A stretch of DNA of 64,000 nt, taken from contig NW_024465885.1 of NCBI RefSeq assembly GCF_017591425.1, forward strand, positions 46,681,001 to 46,745,000. The letters are read 5' to 3'. Under the pieces are notes generated by a model. It saw nothing but the letters and a program-made list of their open reading frames with translations. It was not told where the DNA came from and did not search any database. This document shows, piece by piece, positions 44,145-55,418 of this stretch. The position numbers and the translations under genes were made by a program. Positions within the stretch are counted from its first letter, which is position 1, and the number at the start of each line of letters is the position of its first letter. This stretch comes from Ochotona curzoniae. Taxonomy: Eukaryota > Chordata > Mammalia > Lagomorpha > Ochotonidae.

Positions 44145-44450
44145 TGTTTTAAAATGATTTATTTAGCTATTTGAAAGTCAGAGTTCCAGGGAGAGATCCT
44201 CCATGCACTGGTTTACTCCCCAGATGGCTACAGCTCTCGGAGCTGGGCCAGGCCAAAGCCAACAAACAGAAACTTCCAGCTGCCCACACGGGTGGCAGGG
44301 GCCCAAACACTTGTACTGTCCTGGGCTGCTTTTCCTCAGGCCATCAGCAAGTAGCTAAATGAGAAGTGGAGCAGCTGGGATGTGAACTGGTGACCACGTG
44401 GGATGCTAGCATCGCAAGTGGCAGGTGACAGGAGAACCAGCAATAGCCCC
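44145..44450 (-). mobile_element. CSINE
   Basis: TTATTTAGCTATTTGAAAGTC, CCATGCACTGGTTTACTCCC, CATCAGCAAGTAGC and GTGAACTGGTGACCACGTGG. Confidence 0.9.
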
Positions 44451-44529
44451 AAATTTCCTGTCAATCAGCAAGCCACACTTAATCCCATCATGAGTCTCCC
44501 AAAACGTCCTCCAGGAGACTAACAGAGAG

Positions 44530-44745
44530 CTGGCACTGAGCTTAGCAGTCAAGACACCTGCTGTCCACAGCGGAGTCCTTGGGTTCCAGCCACAGTCCCA
44601 GCTTCCTGCTAAGGCGCCCCTGGGAGACAGCAGTGGGGAATTTGAAATGAGCTCCTATCTTCCAGCTTTGGACGAGTCCAACCCAGTTGTTGTGAACATC
44701 TGGACTCTGTGTGTCATTTTGCCTTTTAAATTAAGAAAAATAATT
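44530..44745 (+). mobile_element. CSINE, older and diverged
   Basis: GAGCTGGCACTGAGCTTAGC, CCCAGCTTCCTGCTAAGGC, GCCCCTGGGAGACAGCAGTG and a shortened 3' end. Confidence 0.78.
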
Positions 44746-44749
44746 AGCA

Positions 44750-45045
44750 GCCGTTCTGTGACGTAGGATAAGCCTCTCCCAACGGTGCTGGCATCACCTG
44801 TGGGCACCAGCTCAAGTCCCGGCTGCTCTGCTGTGATCCAGCTCCCTGCTTGTGGCCTGGAAAGCAGTGGATGGTGGTCCAGGCTCTTGGCCCCCTGCAC
44901 CCACATGGGAGACCTGGAAGAAGCTTCAGGTTCCTGGCCTTCAACCGGCTGAGTTCTGATTATTGTGGCTATGTGGAGAGTGAACCAACGGATGGAAGAT
45001 CTCTCTCTCTCTCTCTAAAACTCCCTTTCAAGTGACAATAAACAA
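44750..45045 (+). mobile_element. CSINE, full length
   Basis: CGGTGCTGGCATCACCTGTG, AGCTCCCTGCTTGTGGCCTG, GACCTGGAAGAAGCTTCAGG and GTGAACCAACGGATGGAAG, then a CT tract and TTCAAGTGACAATAAAC. Confidence 0.92.
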
Positions 45046-46462
45046 ACATATATTAAAGAATCAGCTACTTCTAAAAAAAAATGAAAAGCTGTTAACAGAT
45101 GGAGAATCCAGACCCCTGTAGTATGACAGCTCTGTGAATCCCAAGTCAGGGAGGCGGGCTTGAGCCCTTGCGTCTGTTTCAACCACAAACCCCACAGAAC
45201 TGGCTAAGGAACATCTTGGGGGTATGGGGAGGCTGGGGCCATCAGGAACACACTGGAAACCCCAGGAAGGAGCCCCAGGCCTTCTAAGACAGTGCCTCCA
45301 ACCCCCGCTGGAATGCAAGGCTTCAAATGCTCCAGCCTGAGTAGAAATAACCATGTGTGGAAGGCTCACGCCGCTCAGCAGGGTCATCAGATTTCAATTA
45401 ATTTTTCCCACTTAAGTTTCTTTTCAGCTGCAGCCCAAAATGTTAATAAATGTCATGCAACAGAAAAGTCACGGATCTCTGGAAAGTGTTTTTGCCTCTT
45501 TAGTGTAATGCTCTACCTTTTCTTTAATGAAAACAAATATCACAGGACCATTCTTCAACAATAACGAGCTTCCCCAAGTCAGAAACCCATGCATGTGGTG
45601 GGACGGCAGTGACCCGCCATCTCACTCTCAAGATGCGGGAACAGCCGGGTTCAGGAGCCATGGAACTTTCTGGAAGACCCAGTGAGCATCAAATCACCTC
45701 TGGTCATGAGGTCTATTTTTTCCTCTGATGATTCTTTTCCTCTGTAACAATCAAATCTAAACAAATTTTGTATGGTTTGGGATTTATCCAAACCCTACAA
45801 CAATATCAGAATACTATGCAAGTGATAAAATCCTATTCAGATGGTTCACAAATAAAGCTCTTGGTTTCCCAATATGCTGGATTCCTTGTCAAACCCAGAG
45901 TCACAGGCTGGACCATTCCCCAGCCGCTCAGACAGCAGCCCTAGGGTCCACCACCTCTTGCACTGGTGGATTGAGGCTGCACAGGGTGCCCAGCCCCTGC
46001 TTCATGTCCCTCCAAGTGACCATGCCAGCTCTGGGGATGGAGAACGACCAGGGGACAGAGCAGGGGCACGTGACCACCCTTGGGTACATCCCAGATGCCC
46101 CTGCCATCCCTGCGTCTTGAAAAAGGAGGAGACCAAACAACATGTGTGTCCCACAGCCCAGCCCTTCAGGCACCACAATGCTTCCTCTCTCTGCACCCGA
46201 GGCTCTTCTGTGAAGGTTCCCCAGGCCTGTCAGCAGCTGCAGATGCTGACTAATGAGCCATGGCCCCATGATGCCCACACTTGCCTCAGAGTCCCAACAA
46301 TAGACCCAGCCCAGGAAGTAGGGACAAGGGCTGACAGTTGACGCCAGGGCCACATGGTGCATGTCCACAGAGATGGAACGAGACACTATCCATGCGAGAC
46401 AGTCCATGTGGCTCCTCAACCCAGGCCAGAGCTGCTGGTGTGTGCTCAAGATTTACCATTAG
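45046..46462. other. Non-coding stretch, no recognised element
   Basis: 45395-45570 is AT-rich and repeat-free (AATTAATTTTTCCC, ATGTTAATAAATGTCATGC) and could be a conserved non-coding element. 45870-46450 is GC-rich with chance frames on both strands. Confidence 0.35.
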
Positions 46463-46550
46463 GGTTGGTGTGGTGGCATAACAAGTTAATCCTCCACCTG
46501 TGGCACCAACATCCAAAGATATTGTCTCTCTCTTCCCTCTGCAACTTTGA
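46463..46550 (+). mobile_element. CSINE reduced to head plus tail
   Basis: The head GGTTGGTGTGGTGGCATAAC is joined at about 46513 directly to the pyrimidine-rich 3' zone. The whole body is missing. Confidence 0.72.
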
Positions 46551-46589
46551 TGTTCAGAAAAAGTTTTATTATTAAGAGATTTGTTATTT

Positions 46590-46757
46590 ATAAAGCTTCT
46601 TTCAGGTCTCCCATGTGGGTGCAGGGTCCCAAGGCTTTGGACCACAAACAGGGAGCTGGAAGACCAGTGGAGCAGCTGGGACTCAAACTGGTGCCGTTAT
46701 GGGTTGCTGGCATGACAGACAGCAGTTTAACTCACTATACCACACCAATGGCCCCAA
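46590..46757 (-). mobile_element. CSINE, 3' part missing, facing the previous one
   Basis: GGTCTCCCATGTGGGTGCAG, GTCCCAAGGCTTTGG and the head CACTATACCACACCAATGGC. The two heads face outward around a short centre. Confidence 0.87.
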
Positions 46758-46917
46758 CCTTTATTATGTTTTAATTCTAATTTTCCATAAATATATTGAA
46801 GCCACTTCGTACATGTATGTGTACTTATGTGTAGCCACACACACCTGTATAGAGATCTCTCTACATATGAATACTTCAAAGATCTATCGAAAAAGAAGTT
46901 AAAATGGGAAGTTTATT

Positions 46918-47345
46918 TCATATAAAAATTTTAAAAGTTCATGGAAAAACACATATCATAAAAATCAAAAATTTTAAAAATTTTATTGTACAGTCAGATA
47001 TACAGAGAGGAGGAGAGACAGAGAGGAAGATCTTTGTCCGATGATTCCACTCCCCGAGCACCCGCAACAGCCGGAGCTGAGCCGATCCGAAGCCAGGAAC
47101 CCAGAGTCTCTTCTGGGTTTCCCACACGGGTACAGGGTCCCAAGGCTTTGGGTCGTCCTCGACTGTTTTCCCAGGCCGCAAACAGGGAGCTGGATGGGAA
47201 GTTGGGCCACCAGGATTAGAACCAGTGTGAACAAGGCAAGGATCTCAGCCACTAGGCTACTGCGCTGGGCCCAAATCAAATTTTTTTTTGCACCAAAAAA
47301 CCTTAGTTTTTAAATTCATTTTCCATGAATCTTTGGAATGTCATC
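46918..47345. mobile_element. Foldback-like element split by a CSINE
   Basis: The left piece (46918-46974) has AAAAGTTCATGGAAAAACAC. The right piece (47281-47345) has TTTGCACCAAAAAACC and AAATTCATTTTCCATGAATC. Both resemble ends of the element at 3131. A young CSINE lies between them. Confidence 0.4.
46975..47272 (-). mobile_element. CSINE, young copy
   Basis: Body rich in intact CpGs (ACTCCCCGAGCACCCGCAAC, GAGCTGAGCCGATCCGAAGC), a full head ending GCTACTGCGCTGGGCCC and little divergence from other pika-type copies. AAATCAAA flanks both sides as a likely target duplication. Confidence 0.95.
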
Positions 47346-48187
47346 CCATAACATTTTGTGGACACACCCACACTATCCTGTTTAGATCTCAATCATGGGT
47401 TTATATCTGCTTCCTACCATTTTAAACCAGGTTGTGGTAGTCTGCCATGCTTCTTAGTAGTTTGCAGGAATTCCCCAATTTCTGCTTGTTTTCCAGGAAA
47501 TACTGAAAATGCATTTAAAATGTTACCAACCCTCCCGGCTTCTTAGAGGAAAAGTCTGGCCAGTGTCTTGTGCTGCCAGATCACCGAGGCCTTAAGACAA
47601 CACAGAGACCTCCTTGTCTCCCCCAAACTCCGTCACCATCATGTGACATGCCGCCATGGTGACTGGCGTGCCAGGGGATGGCAGCAACAGGCGGGAGAAA
47701 AGCCTTCGGCCACTCCCTCCCCAGGTCCATCTTGGGCTGCCAGGAGCCCCTGGCAGGTTCTCCGCACGTGCTGGTGTTCCCATACTCCACACCTCAGCGA
47801 ACTGAGTCTCCTGCTGATGACCGAGTGCCCTGGCCTCCTGGCTCACCGGTGAGCACTGAGCCATTGCTTAAAGAAGGAGAAAAGCACGTTTTAATTGTGT
47901 GTGCCCCAAACCCTCCACTTCCCTCCAACTCCTGTATCAGGGTCTTGTCCAGAGTACACCTGCTCAGGCCATGCTGTCCTTGGCAACCCCTACCCCTGCA
48001 GGCAGGTTTCTAAAACAGGACGGATGCCACGGGTCAGGTCTGCAGGGCGCAGTGAAAGCCACAAAGGTGGGCTGCTTGATTTTCTACCTTTGCAGGGAGC
48101 CAGGCACAAGGGGTAGTAGCCACTTAATGGACTCAATGGTTGTTCTAACAAATGAAATATGTTATGGGATATGAAGTTTACAAATGG
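47346..48187. other. Non-coding stretch, no recognised element
   Basis: 47560-48010 has overlapping chance frames on both strands. No exon supported. Confidence 0.4.
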
Positions 48188-48440
48188 ACAAGCCTTTAGC
48201 CTTGTGGCTATGTCACCCATTGAGGCCCCCCATCCCACGACAGAGGGTCTCGCTCTGCGTTCTGTTCCAGCTTCTTGCTACCGCACATCCTGGGAGGCCC
48301 AAGAATGAGGGACCCCCACCACCCACGTGCAAGACCAAGGCTGAGTTTTCTCCTGACTTTGGTCTGGCCCAACGCAAGCCGTTGTAGGTACTGGGGAGTG
48401 AACAAGTGGATGGGAAATACCTGTCTCACAATCTCTCCAA
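48188..48440 (+). mobile_element. CSINE, older and diverged
   Basis: CCAGCTTCTTGCTACCGCAC, CCCACGTGCAAGACCAAGGC and GGGGAGTGAACAAGTGGATG in order. Confidence 0.75.
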
Positions 48441-48774
48441 GAAAATGTTTTCAGTTCAGGAAGATGAGATAAAAATACGCAAAAATGGGTCAGTGCGTGC
48501 ATAGATTTTGAAATTGCTTTTGCACAAAAAAAATGAACTCAAACTGTAAATGTTACGTTTTCAGACACTTTCTGAAGTCCCTTCTGCTTGCCACCGCTGC
48601 CGCCTCTGCTGTGAAGGGAGAAAGCTGCACTCGCAGAGGGACACCTGGTCGTCTACACTCCCTAGGCTCTCGTGAGCACAGCAAAGAGCAAGAAGCAGGC
48701 ACGTGCTGGGCACATGCTGCTTCAGCAGCTCAGGAGGAAAATGCCTCCTACCCGAGCGGTTTCTTTCTCTCTCT
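48441..48774. other. Non-coding stretch, no recognised element
   Basis: Near 48510 TGAAATTGCTTTTGCACAAA recalls the foldback element ends. Nothing else. Confidence 0.35.
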
Positions 48775-48945
48775 TTAAAAATATGCATTGTTATTTGAAA
48801 GGCGTATTTACAGAGAGAGCCAGAGATATCTTCCATCCGCTACTGTACTCTCCAGACACAATGGCCAAAGGTGAGCCGATCTGGAGCCAGGAGCTTCTTC
48901 TGGGTCTCCCACGTGGGTTCAGGAGCCCAAGGCTTTGGGCAGTTC
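48775..48945 (-). mobile_element. CSINE 3' half
   Basis: TGTTATTTGAAAGGCGTATT, TCTTCCATCCGCTACTG, GGAGCCAGGAGCTTCTTCTG and CCCAAGGCTTTGGGC; the head is missing. Confidence 0.88.
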
Positions 48946-49045
48946 CACAGGCGGGCTGCATCACTGTTCGAGCAGTCTGACTCTCTCACCGGGCACTGTG
49001 CGGGCACGATATCCACGGAAATGGCACTTTTCACTTGTGACTGCA

Positions 49046-49168
49046 TGCAGGCATCCAGACCCAGGCATCCCAGCACTTACTGTGACTGAGTGCAGGCATC
49101 CAGACCCAGCCATCCAGCACTTACTGTGACTGAGTGCAGGCATCCAGACCCAGGCATCCCAGCACTTA
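49046..49168. repeat. Tandem repeat, about 2.7 units of 44-45 bp
   Basis: TGCAGGCATCCAGACCCA recurs at 49046, 49091 and 49135, each followed by a CATCC(C)AGCACTTA block. Confidence 0.93.
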
Positions 49169-49609
49169 TGAACAGGCTTGTACCTTGTGAATGTGTCCCC
49201 AGAGAAGCCACAGTCCTCCTGCAAGCACTCTCGTGGGCCAGCTGTGAGACCCGCTGAATGTGTGTCTGCGCCTTATCCAGCTCAGTGCTTCCCTAACATT
49301 CACCATGCCCAGTCATGCTGCCATTCCTGGGTAAACCTGGGTACCGTCCGTCTGAGTGTGGTCCCAGGAATGTGGCCTTGATACATTTGCTTTTATGAGT
49401 ATGCCCTTGGGTTTAACTGAGATCCTTACGAGAAACGGCCAGGTCATCAATTTGTGTTTACTAATTTTTTGAGTTTGGGACCGAAACTGTGACTAAGGAT
49501 AGGGCTGCTTTTGTTACCCATGGATGCCTCAAGAAGGCCTTGGAAAGTTTGTTTCTTTAAGAAAAAGAATGGGGCAAAATGGGGCAAAAGCCCTTCTAAA
49601 AAGTTGCTG
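49169..49609. other. Non-coding stretch, no recognised element
   Basis: Nothing identified. Confidence 0.4.
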
Positions 49610-49905
49610 GGTGGAGTGGGCCTTGTTACAGTGCGCTAAGATGGGCATCCCACAAAGCACCTGATTCAAACTTGGACTCCTCCCCTTCCAGTCCAGCTTC
49701 CCCTAAGGTGCAGAGGTCCGTCCCTCCTCTGGGAGGCAGAGGGGGCGGCTCCAGTACTCGGGACCCCCTTCTCCAGGGGAAGGCTTGGCCGGAGCTCCGG
49801 GCTTGGGGCTCCAGTCTGATGCAGCCCTTGTTACAGGCATTTAGACGATCTCTCTCCCTCCCGCTCTCTCTCATGTTCCTCCCAAATACAGTGGAAATAA
49901 ATCAA
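49610..49905 (+). mobile_element. CSINE, very diverged
   Basis: AAGATGGGCATCCCACAAAGC, TTCCAGTCCAGCTTCCCC and GGCATTTAGACGATCTCTC keep the family order. Confidence 0.6.
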
Positions 49906-51436
49906 ATGTTTAGGAAGTAACACTCGCTGCACTCCTGTCTTTCTCGCAGTGGGAGTTACACAACCCGGTGTGGCCCAGTTGAGAGCAGACTTCCGGAATG
50001 ACATCAGCACGAGGCCAGGCACTTCCGCTCTGGCTGTGTCGTCCTGGTGTGCATGACCTCCCCATGCTGCAGGATCGCTGCCACCCACTCATGTTTGGTT
50101 GGAGTGTAGGAGCACCAAGCCTTTGTAGATGGAGACAAACACGTCATGAGACCCAGGGCCAGCCCCTCAGGGCCCCCACTTCTCTGCACACCTGCGGGGT
50201 TCACTTGTGCGTCTTCCGGTTCGGAGCCACCCTCAGGCACCAGGTGGTCCCCATCAATGACAAAGTGTCTGAGACGCTGCACACAGGGGTGGTGGGGCAT
50301 GTCTGCCAGCTTCCAGAAGTCAAGCCCTGGCAACTTTTGTGGCTGAGTACAAGCACCTACAAGCCCCTGGAACAGGTGGGGCGGGGCTGTGCCATTGTCC
50401 CCAGGAGACACGCTCCGGCCCCACCCCTGTCACAACACTCGCAGGGTGTTCGCATAATTCCTAGTCAGAAACCAGAAGGAAGGGAATAAAAGCTGTTTCT
50501 AGAAGGCACATACTTCCCTTTATAAAGCAGAAGTCCTTCAAAAGCAAATCCAAATAATGTCATTTCCTCTATGCCCCGCTGTATGACCTAATTTTTAGCC
50601 TAAGACCGACCACGCCCACTGGAGCTGGAAGAGGCTAAAACCCACCATGCTTTCTTCAAGGCAGAAAGAAGCGTGCTTGTTGTTTTGGGGGTGACCCTCG
50701 GTGAGCAGGGCTCTGTCCTGTGGCTCTGTGACCACGGGGGTGACACCTGCCCTCTTGGACCGCCATTGTTCTCTCTTTGAGTAGAGAAGCCATGGCTCTG
50801 CCCGGGATCTTCTGAATGGTAGCTTCTTCCAGGACCTGCTTGCAGAACTCAGAAAGTAGCTACAAAAGGCGAGCGCCTGCCTTTCCTCAGGGGAATATTC
50901 CAAAGCTCCCACCAGGGGGCGCAGGGTTTGCTTCAAGCACTGACTGAGAGGGTGCCATGCACAGATGAGGGGACCCCAGGGCCCCCCATCCTGCCTTTCA
51001 AGGATTCCAGAGCTTTTCGGGATTGAGGCTTTCCTGGGGGTGAGGCTAGACTTATACCATCCTGCTTTGCAACTCCCCCGGGGCTCTGAGCAGCTGGTCT
51101 GGACAACTCTTAATTCTGCAATGTCTGGCATTTGGTCGGTTGGGGCCAGCTGTCCGTCGGGAGCATCTTTGCAGCGTGATCACTTACGAGTCCTGCTGAA
51201 GGCGAGAGTCTGGGGGTTGGGTGACATGACAGAGGAGGAGGCAGGGGTAGGCAGGGCAGTATCTAGCCCTCAGAGCTGGGACTTGCACTTTCAGGGCAAT
51301 GAGGCCATACCCCTTCTGTTGACTTACTGCCACTCAGTCTGGTGCTTTCAGTCCTGGGTACACTACAGCCACTTTAGGGGAAGAAGTGTTTATATACATT
51401 ATTAAAAAACTGTACATTATAGCTCGGAAAACAAAA
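49906..51436. other. Non-coding stretch, no recognised element
   Basis: Long overlapping frames on both strands (up to 178 codons) between 49998 and 51405 resemble no protein I know and lack coherent splice context. Confidence 0.4.
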
Positions 51437-51559
51437 CAGAAGGAAAGAGAGAGAGGAAGGAATTAGAGAAGGAAAGAAGGAAGGAGGGAAGGAAGGAAGG
51501 GAGTAAAGGAGTGAGAGAGGGAGGAAGGAAGAGAGGGAGGGGCAGGGAAAGAAGGAAGA
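51437..51559. repeat. Purine-rich (GGAA/GA)n low-complexity tract
   Basis: Nearly pure G and A on the plus strand, mixed GGAAG and GAGA units. Confidence 0.93.
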
Positions 51560-51869
51560 TGCTTTCCACTCTCCCTCAGTCTTTTGGTAAAATAGGAAGT
51601 GAGACGGACTTGCAAACGATCTCTGAACTTGTCCCCTCCACCTCCATCTCTCCAGCCTTCCTCTGCAGTGCCAAGGATGGAAGCCAGTTGCCACCCTCCT
51701 TCTCGCCCCGTTACTTGGGCTGACGACCATGGCTTCTTCCTCAGCTGTCACTCTCCATGAATGTCACTCTATGGTCCCGTGGATTCAACAGTGTGTCATC
51801 TGCCACCCCCAGAGACACGTCACCTGGAGCTTCAGCAGGTGACTTTGTGAAACAGGGTCTCTACTGATG

Positions 51870-52160
51870 GGCTTCAGGTCAGGATCTTAGGGTGAGTAAA
51901 CCCAGTGACAGGTGTCCTTATGAGGGTCAGAAAGAAAAAGATGCAGGCAAGGAACCCCACGACACTCCAGCCAGAGGTGAGACGTGCAGCCACAGGCCAA
52001 GGAGCACCAGCTGCTGACAAGCATGGGAGAAAGCCAGGAGGGACCCTCCTGAAGAGCCGTCAGAAGGGTCACAGACCTGCCAACACCCTGTGGCCTTACT
52101 GGCTGTGAGAGCACCCAGCTCTGTCATTTCAAACCCCCACAACAGGCAGTCCTAGGACAT
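51870..52160 (+). mobile_element. MaLR LTR remnant (MLT1-like)
   Basis: GACAGGTGTCCTTATGAGGG, then GCCACAGGCCAAGGAGCACC, AGCATGGGAGAAAGCCAGG and CTGCCAACACCCTGTGGCC follow the middle and 3' half of MLT1-type LTRs. Confidence 0.55.
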
Positions 52161-52718
52161 GAATGCAGGCTGAGTATTCCTGCCCTACGGAATCCGTCTG
52201 AACCCTGAGATGCTCCCAAGCACAAAGCTTTCTGAGCTTCTCCATGGCACAGGTGGAAGTCTTGGCAGAATCGCTACAAGCGCCATATCCAGTTACCCTC
52301 AGTCTGTATGTCTAAGGCTCTAGGAAACACGATGGAATTTCATCTTTAGACTTGGGTCCTGTCCCTAAGCTGTCTCATGGTGTATGTACAAATATTCCCA
52401 ATTCCCCCCAAAGTCCCCAAACCAAAGGTAACTGGGCCCATGCCTTTCCAATAAGGGATGCCGCATCTGTGCTCTTGTCCACACCTGCGTGAGGGTCTAC
52501 ACCTGCATGAGCGTCTACACTGGTGCTCTCCTCTGCACCTGCCGCTCCTTGGGAGGATCTTCATGCACGGCTGCCAAGGCTGTGTCCTAGGTGTCCCTTC
52601 CTGCGCCAAAGCGAGGGAGCTCCCACTCCGAGCCAGTTACACCCTGGGCCCCGGCTGTAGCTCCAGTGGCAGAAATGTCCCTGCTCCTTCTCCCTTTCCT
52701 TCCTTCCTTCCTTCGTTC
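52161..52718. other. Non-coding stretch with a CCTT run
   Basis: A diverged small tandem (GTCTACACCTGCATGAG-like) lies near 52490-52530 and (CTTC)n near 52690-52715. Confidence 0.45.
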
Positions 52719-52824
52719 CTATCCCATGTGCTAACCATGGGGCTGCCCAGGGCTCTGCCACTCTCCCCTCTATCCCATGTGCTAACCACGGGGCTGCCCA
52801 GGGCTCTGCCACTCTCCCCTCTAT
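52719..52824. repeat. Recent 51-bp tandem duplication
   Basis: The unit from TATCCCATGTGCTAACCA to CCACTCTCCCCTC occurs twice, almost identical (one A/G difference seen). Confidence 0.95.
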
Positions 52825-52857
52825 CCAGGGAGACCCCTCACAGGAGAATGCTCTGAA

Positions 52858-53070
52858 GAGAGAGCTCCAAAGCCAGGTGCCAGGAACTTGAGTCAAATCT
52901 CCCGCATAGCTGGCAGGAACCCAAGCACTTAGGCCATTAGCTGCTGCCTCTCGGGCTTCAATATTAGGACACTGGGTTAGAAGCACGGAAGGTTCAGACT
53001 TGAATCTGGCACTCCTGTATGGGATGTAGGCATCCCAAGTCGTAGTTAAACCCACTGTGCCCAGCAATTA
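52858..53070 (-). mobile_element. CSINE, 3' end missing
   Basis: AAAGCCAGGTGCCAGGAAC, CCAAGCACTTAGGCCATTAG, GGCACTCCTGTATGGGATG and the head ACCCACTGTGCCCAGC. Confidence 0.82.
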
Positions 53071-54019
53071 CTCCAACCCCCACATTCTGCCCCTCTAGCT
53101 GCTGCTTCCACAGTTCCTTCTAGGCCTTTCTGCCCCAGCGACACCTACCTTCCTCCCTCTAGGCTTCCCAGGCCCATCGGCATTCCCGCACCCTCCTAGG
53201 CTGTCCATGGCCATCTGACACCGCTCATCCGTGGAGCTACCCTGGCAGTACAGCCTGCCCATGTCTCACTGAAGGCACAGGCCCACTGGGTAGGTGGCGC
53301 TGACAGGGCATTCAGCTTGGGGCACAGGTGCAGGGTTCCTACAGGTTAAACAGGAGTCTCCCCAAGAGACGCTGCAAGTGGGGCGACAAGCTCAGGGTGA
53401 TGAGCAGCTGTGCTCAGGACACCCCCCGAATGGTGCTCGTGCAGGGTTTCGAGGCTCTAGCCCCCCACCCCCTTGCCATGAGTAGAAGGGCACTTCCCCA
53501 CCCCACCTTCACAAGTTGAAGACCTAATCGTCAGGATTCTACACGCAATGCTGTGTGGAGTCGCAGCACTTCGTCATGGCAACCCTGGGGATGATGGCGT
53601 CCCTGGAAGGAAAAGCATCTTTCCCCACCAACTCCTGTTCTTTGGAGTCAGAGAACGATGCTGGCCACAGGATAGGGGGCTGTGGGGACAAGAAGGGGAG
53701 GAGGACAGGGGTGTGCTCTGGGGGACAGAGGCATCGGCTGCCTGCAGCCAGGGGGCAGGAAGTCAAGTACATTAGGTGTGAAGTAAACACATCCTTGCAC
53801 CTGCTGCAGGGATCTGTAAGCACTCGGTTGGAAAGGCTGGATCTGCCAACGCCTTCATCTAGAGGCACCTGACCCGCCAACACACAGCACGATGCTGGCT
53901 GGGTGGGTAGCCACTCTGCCATTCAGGGGAGAGCTGGGACGGAGAGAAGGGAAAATCTCCAGCCCTCTCTCATTTCTCTCCTCCCGTTTTCTTTTTCAGT
54001 CCCTTACTTGTTTCTTTTT
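53071..54019. other. Mostly unassigned; possible weak MaLR similarity
   Basis: 53505-53560 (ACAAGTTGAAGACCTAATCG) and 53800-53890 weakly recall MaLR LTR text, too decayed to call. Confidence 0.3.
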
Positions 54020-54277
54020 TAAAGATTTCATTCATTTAAAAGGGAGAGAGAGAGAGAGATCTGGCCACAGTAGCCAGATTAGGAATCCATACTCCATCCA
54101 GGTCTCCCACTTGGGTGGCAGGGACACAAGCGCTGAAGCCACCTTTTGCTGCCTTCCCAGACTCATTAGCAGGGAGCTAGATCAGAAGTGTAGCAGTGAG
54201 GACTTGATCCAGCTTTCATATGGGGTATTTTGCACTGCAGGCAGCAGCTTTACCTGCTAAGCCAAGGCACCAGCCCC
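54020..54277 (-). mobile_element. CSINE with deletion
   Basis: A (GA)n zone, AGGTCTCCCACTTGGGTGGC, CTCATTAGCAGGGAGCTAG and the head AAGCCAAGGCACCAGCCC. The CCATCTGCTGGTTCACTCC zone is lost. Confidence 0.88.
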
Positions 54278-54619
54278 TGAACTACAATAAGAGTTTCGGT
54301 GGAACTCAATAAACAGAATTTATATCCCCACAATTATGGAGACATTGTGGGCAGATTCAACCCAGGGAGAAAGAAATGTGTTCGGAGGCCAATGCCATGT
54401 GGCTCCCAGGAAAGACTCAACAGATATGTCCTGTTCAACTGGATTCTGCTTGTTGGCATTCATCAGTAGCTCAGTGTGGGTCCTGCTTCAATTTGCTTCC
54501 CCCTGAAACATAGCTTCCTGGTACAGTTCCCAGCTTTGTGGACCTTTTAACTGATGCCGTTGACTTTGGCTCACAAAGGAAGGGCACTCCTTACCCTGAC
54601 AGAAGGTAGAGCTAGAGAG
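54278..54619. other. Non-coding stretch, no recognised element
   Basis: Nothing identified. Confidence 0.4.
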
Positions 54620-54629
54620 TGAGAGAAGG

Positions 54630-54673
<44 letters not shown>

Positions 54674-55003
54674 AGAGAAAGAGAGAGAGGGGTGTGACAG
54701 AGAGAGATCTTTCATCTGCTGGTTCATTCTTCAAAGAGCTACAGTGGCTGGGGGTGGTCCACATTGGAACAGGAACTTCATCTGGGTGTCCCAAGTGGGT
54801 CAAAGGGCCTGAATGCTTGAGTCATCTTCCCCTGCTCTCCCAGGTACATTCACAAGGAGCCAGATCGGAAGCAAGGGTGGCCAGGATTTGAACAGACATC
54901 CATATGAGATGCCAGCATCCCAGGTGGTGGCTTAATCAGCACTCCTATACGGGATGTCAGTGTTGTGAGCGTTGGTTTACCCACTGCACCATGACACCAG
55001 TCC
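54620..55003 (-). mobile_element. CSINE with a long (GA)n zone and a doubled head
   Basis: A (GA)n run at 54633-54672 is followed by TTTCATCTGCTGGTTCATTC and the body. Two successive head-like segments follow: CATCCATATGAGATGCCAGC...GTGGCTTAATC, then CTCCTATACGGGATGTCAGT...CACCATGACACCAGTCC. Confidence 0.9.
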
Positions 55004-55104
55004 TAGGAATTTTACTTTAACTTCTCGTCTGTGACCTGGCTTCTCTATGCTGTCTCAGGTAGTCTGTTTCTTAACTTCCTTTAGGGACATATTTTCCTTT
55101 TTTA

Positions 55105-55418
55105 ATATGTATTTATTTTTATTTGAAAGCTCAATTTTCAGAGAGAAAAGAAGAGAAAGAGAGAAATTGATCTTCCATCCTCTGGTTCACTCCCCAAATG
55201 GCCTCAATAGCTAGAACTTGGCAGGTCGGAAGCTGGAAGCCTGAAGTTTCTTCCAGGCTGACATGCAGGCACAGGGACCCAAGGACTTGGACCATCCTCC
55301 ACTGCTTTCGCAGGTGCATTAGCAGGGAGCTGGATCAGAAGTGGAGCAGCCTAGACCCAAATTAGCGATGCTGGCATCATATGCAGAGGTTTAACGCTAT
55401 GCCTCAACACTGGCCCAT
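55105..55418 (-). mobile_element. CSINE, full length
   Basis: TATTTATTTTTATTTGAAAG, CCTCTGGTTCACTCCCCAAA, GGCACAGGGACCCAAGGAC and TGCATTAGCAGGGAGCTGGA, ending CTCAACACTGGCCC. Confidence 0.93.

Noticed and set aside
49046..49168. CRISPR-like spaced repeats
   Set aside because: A eukaryotic tandem repeat with contiguous 44-45 bp units and no unique spacers.
50595..51131. 178-codon minus-strand frame
   Set aside because: No motif or family is recognised, and other frames overlap it on the plus strand. Insufficient evidence for an exon.
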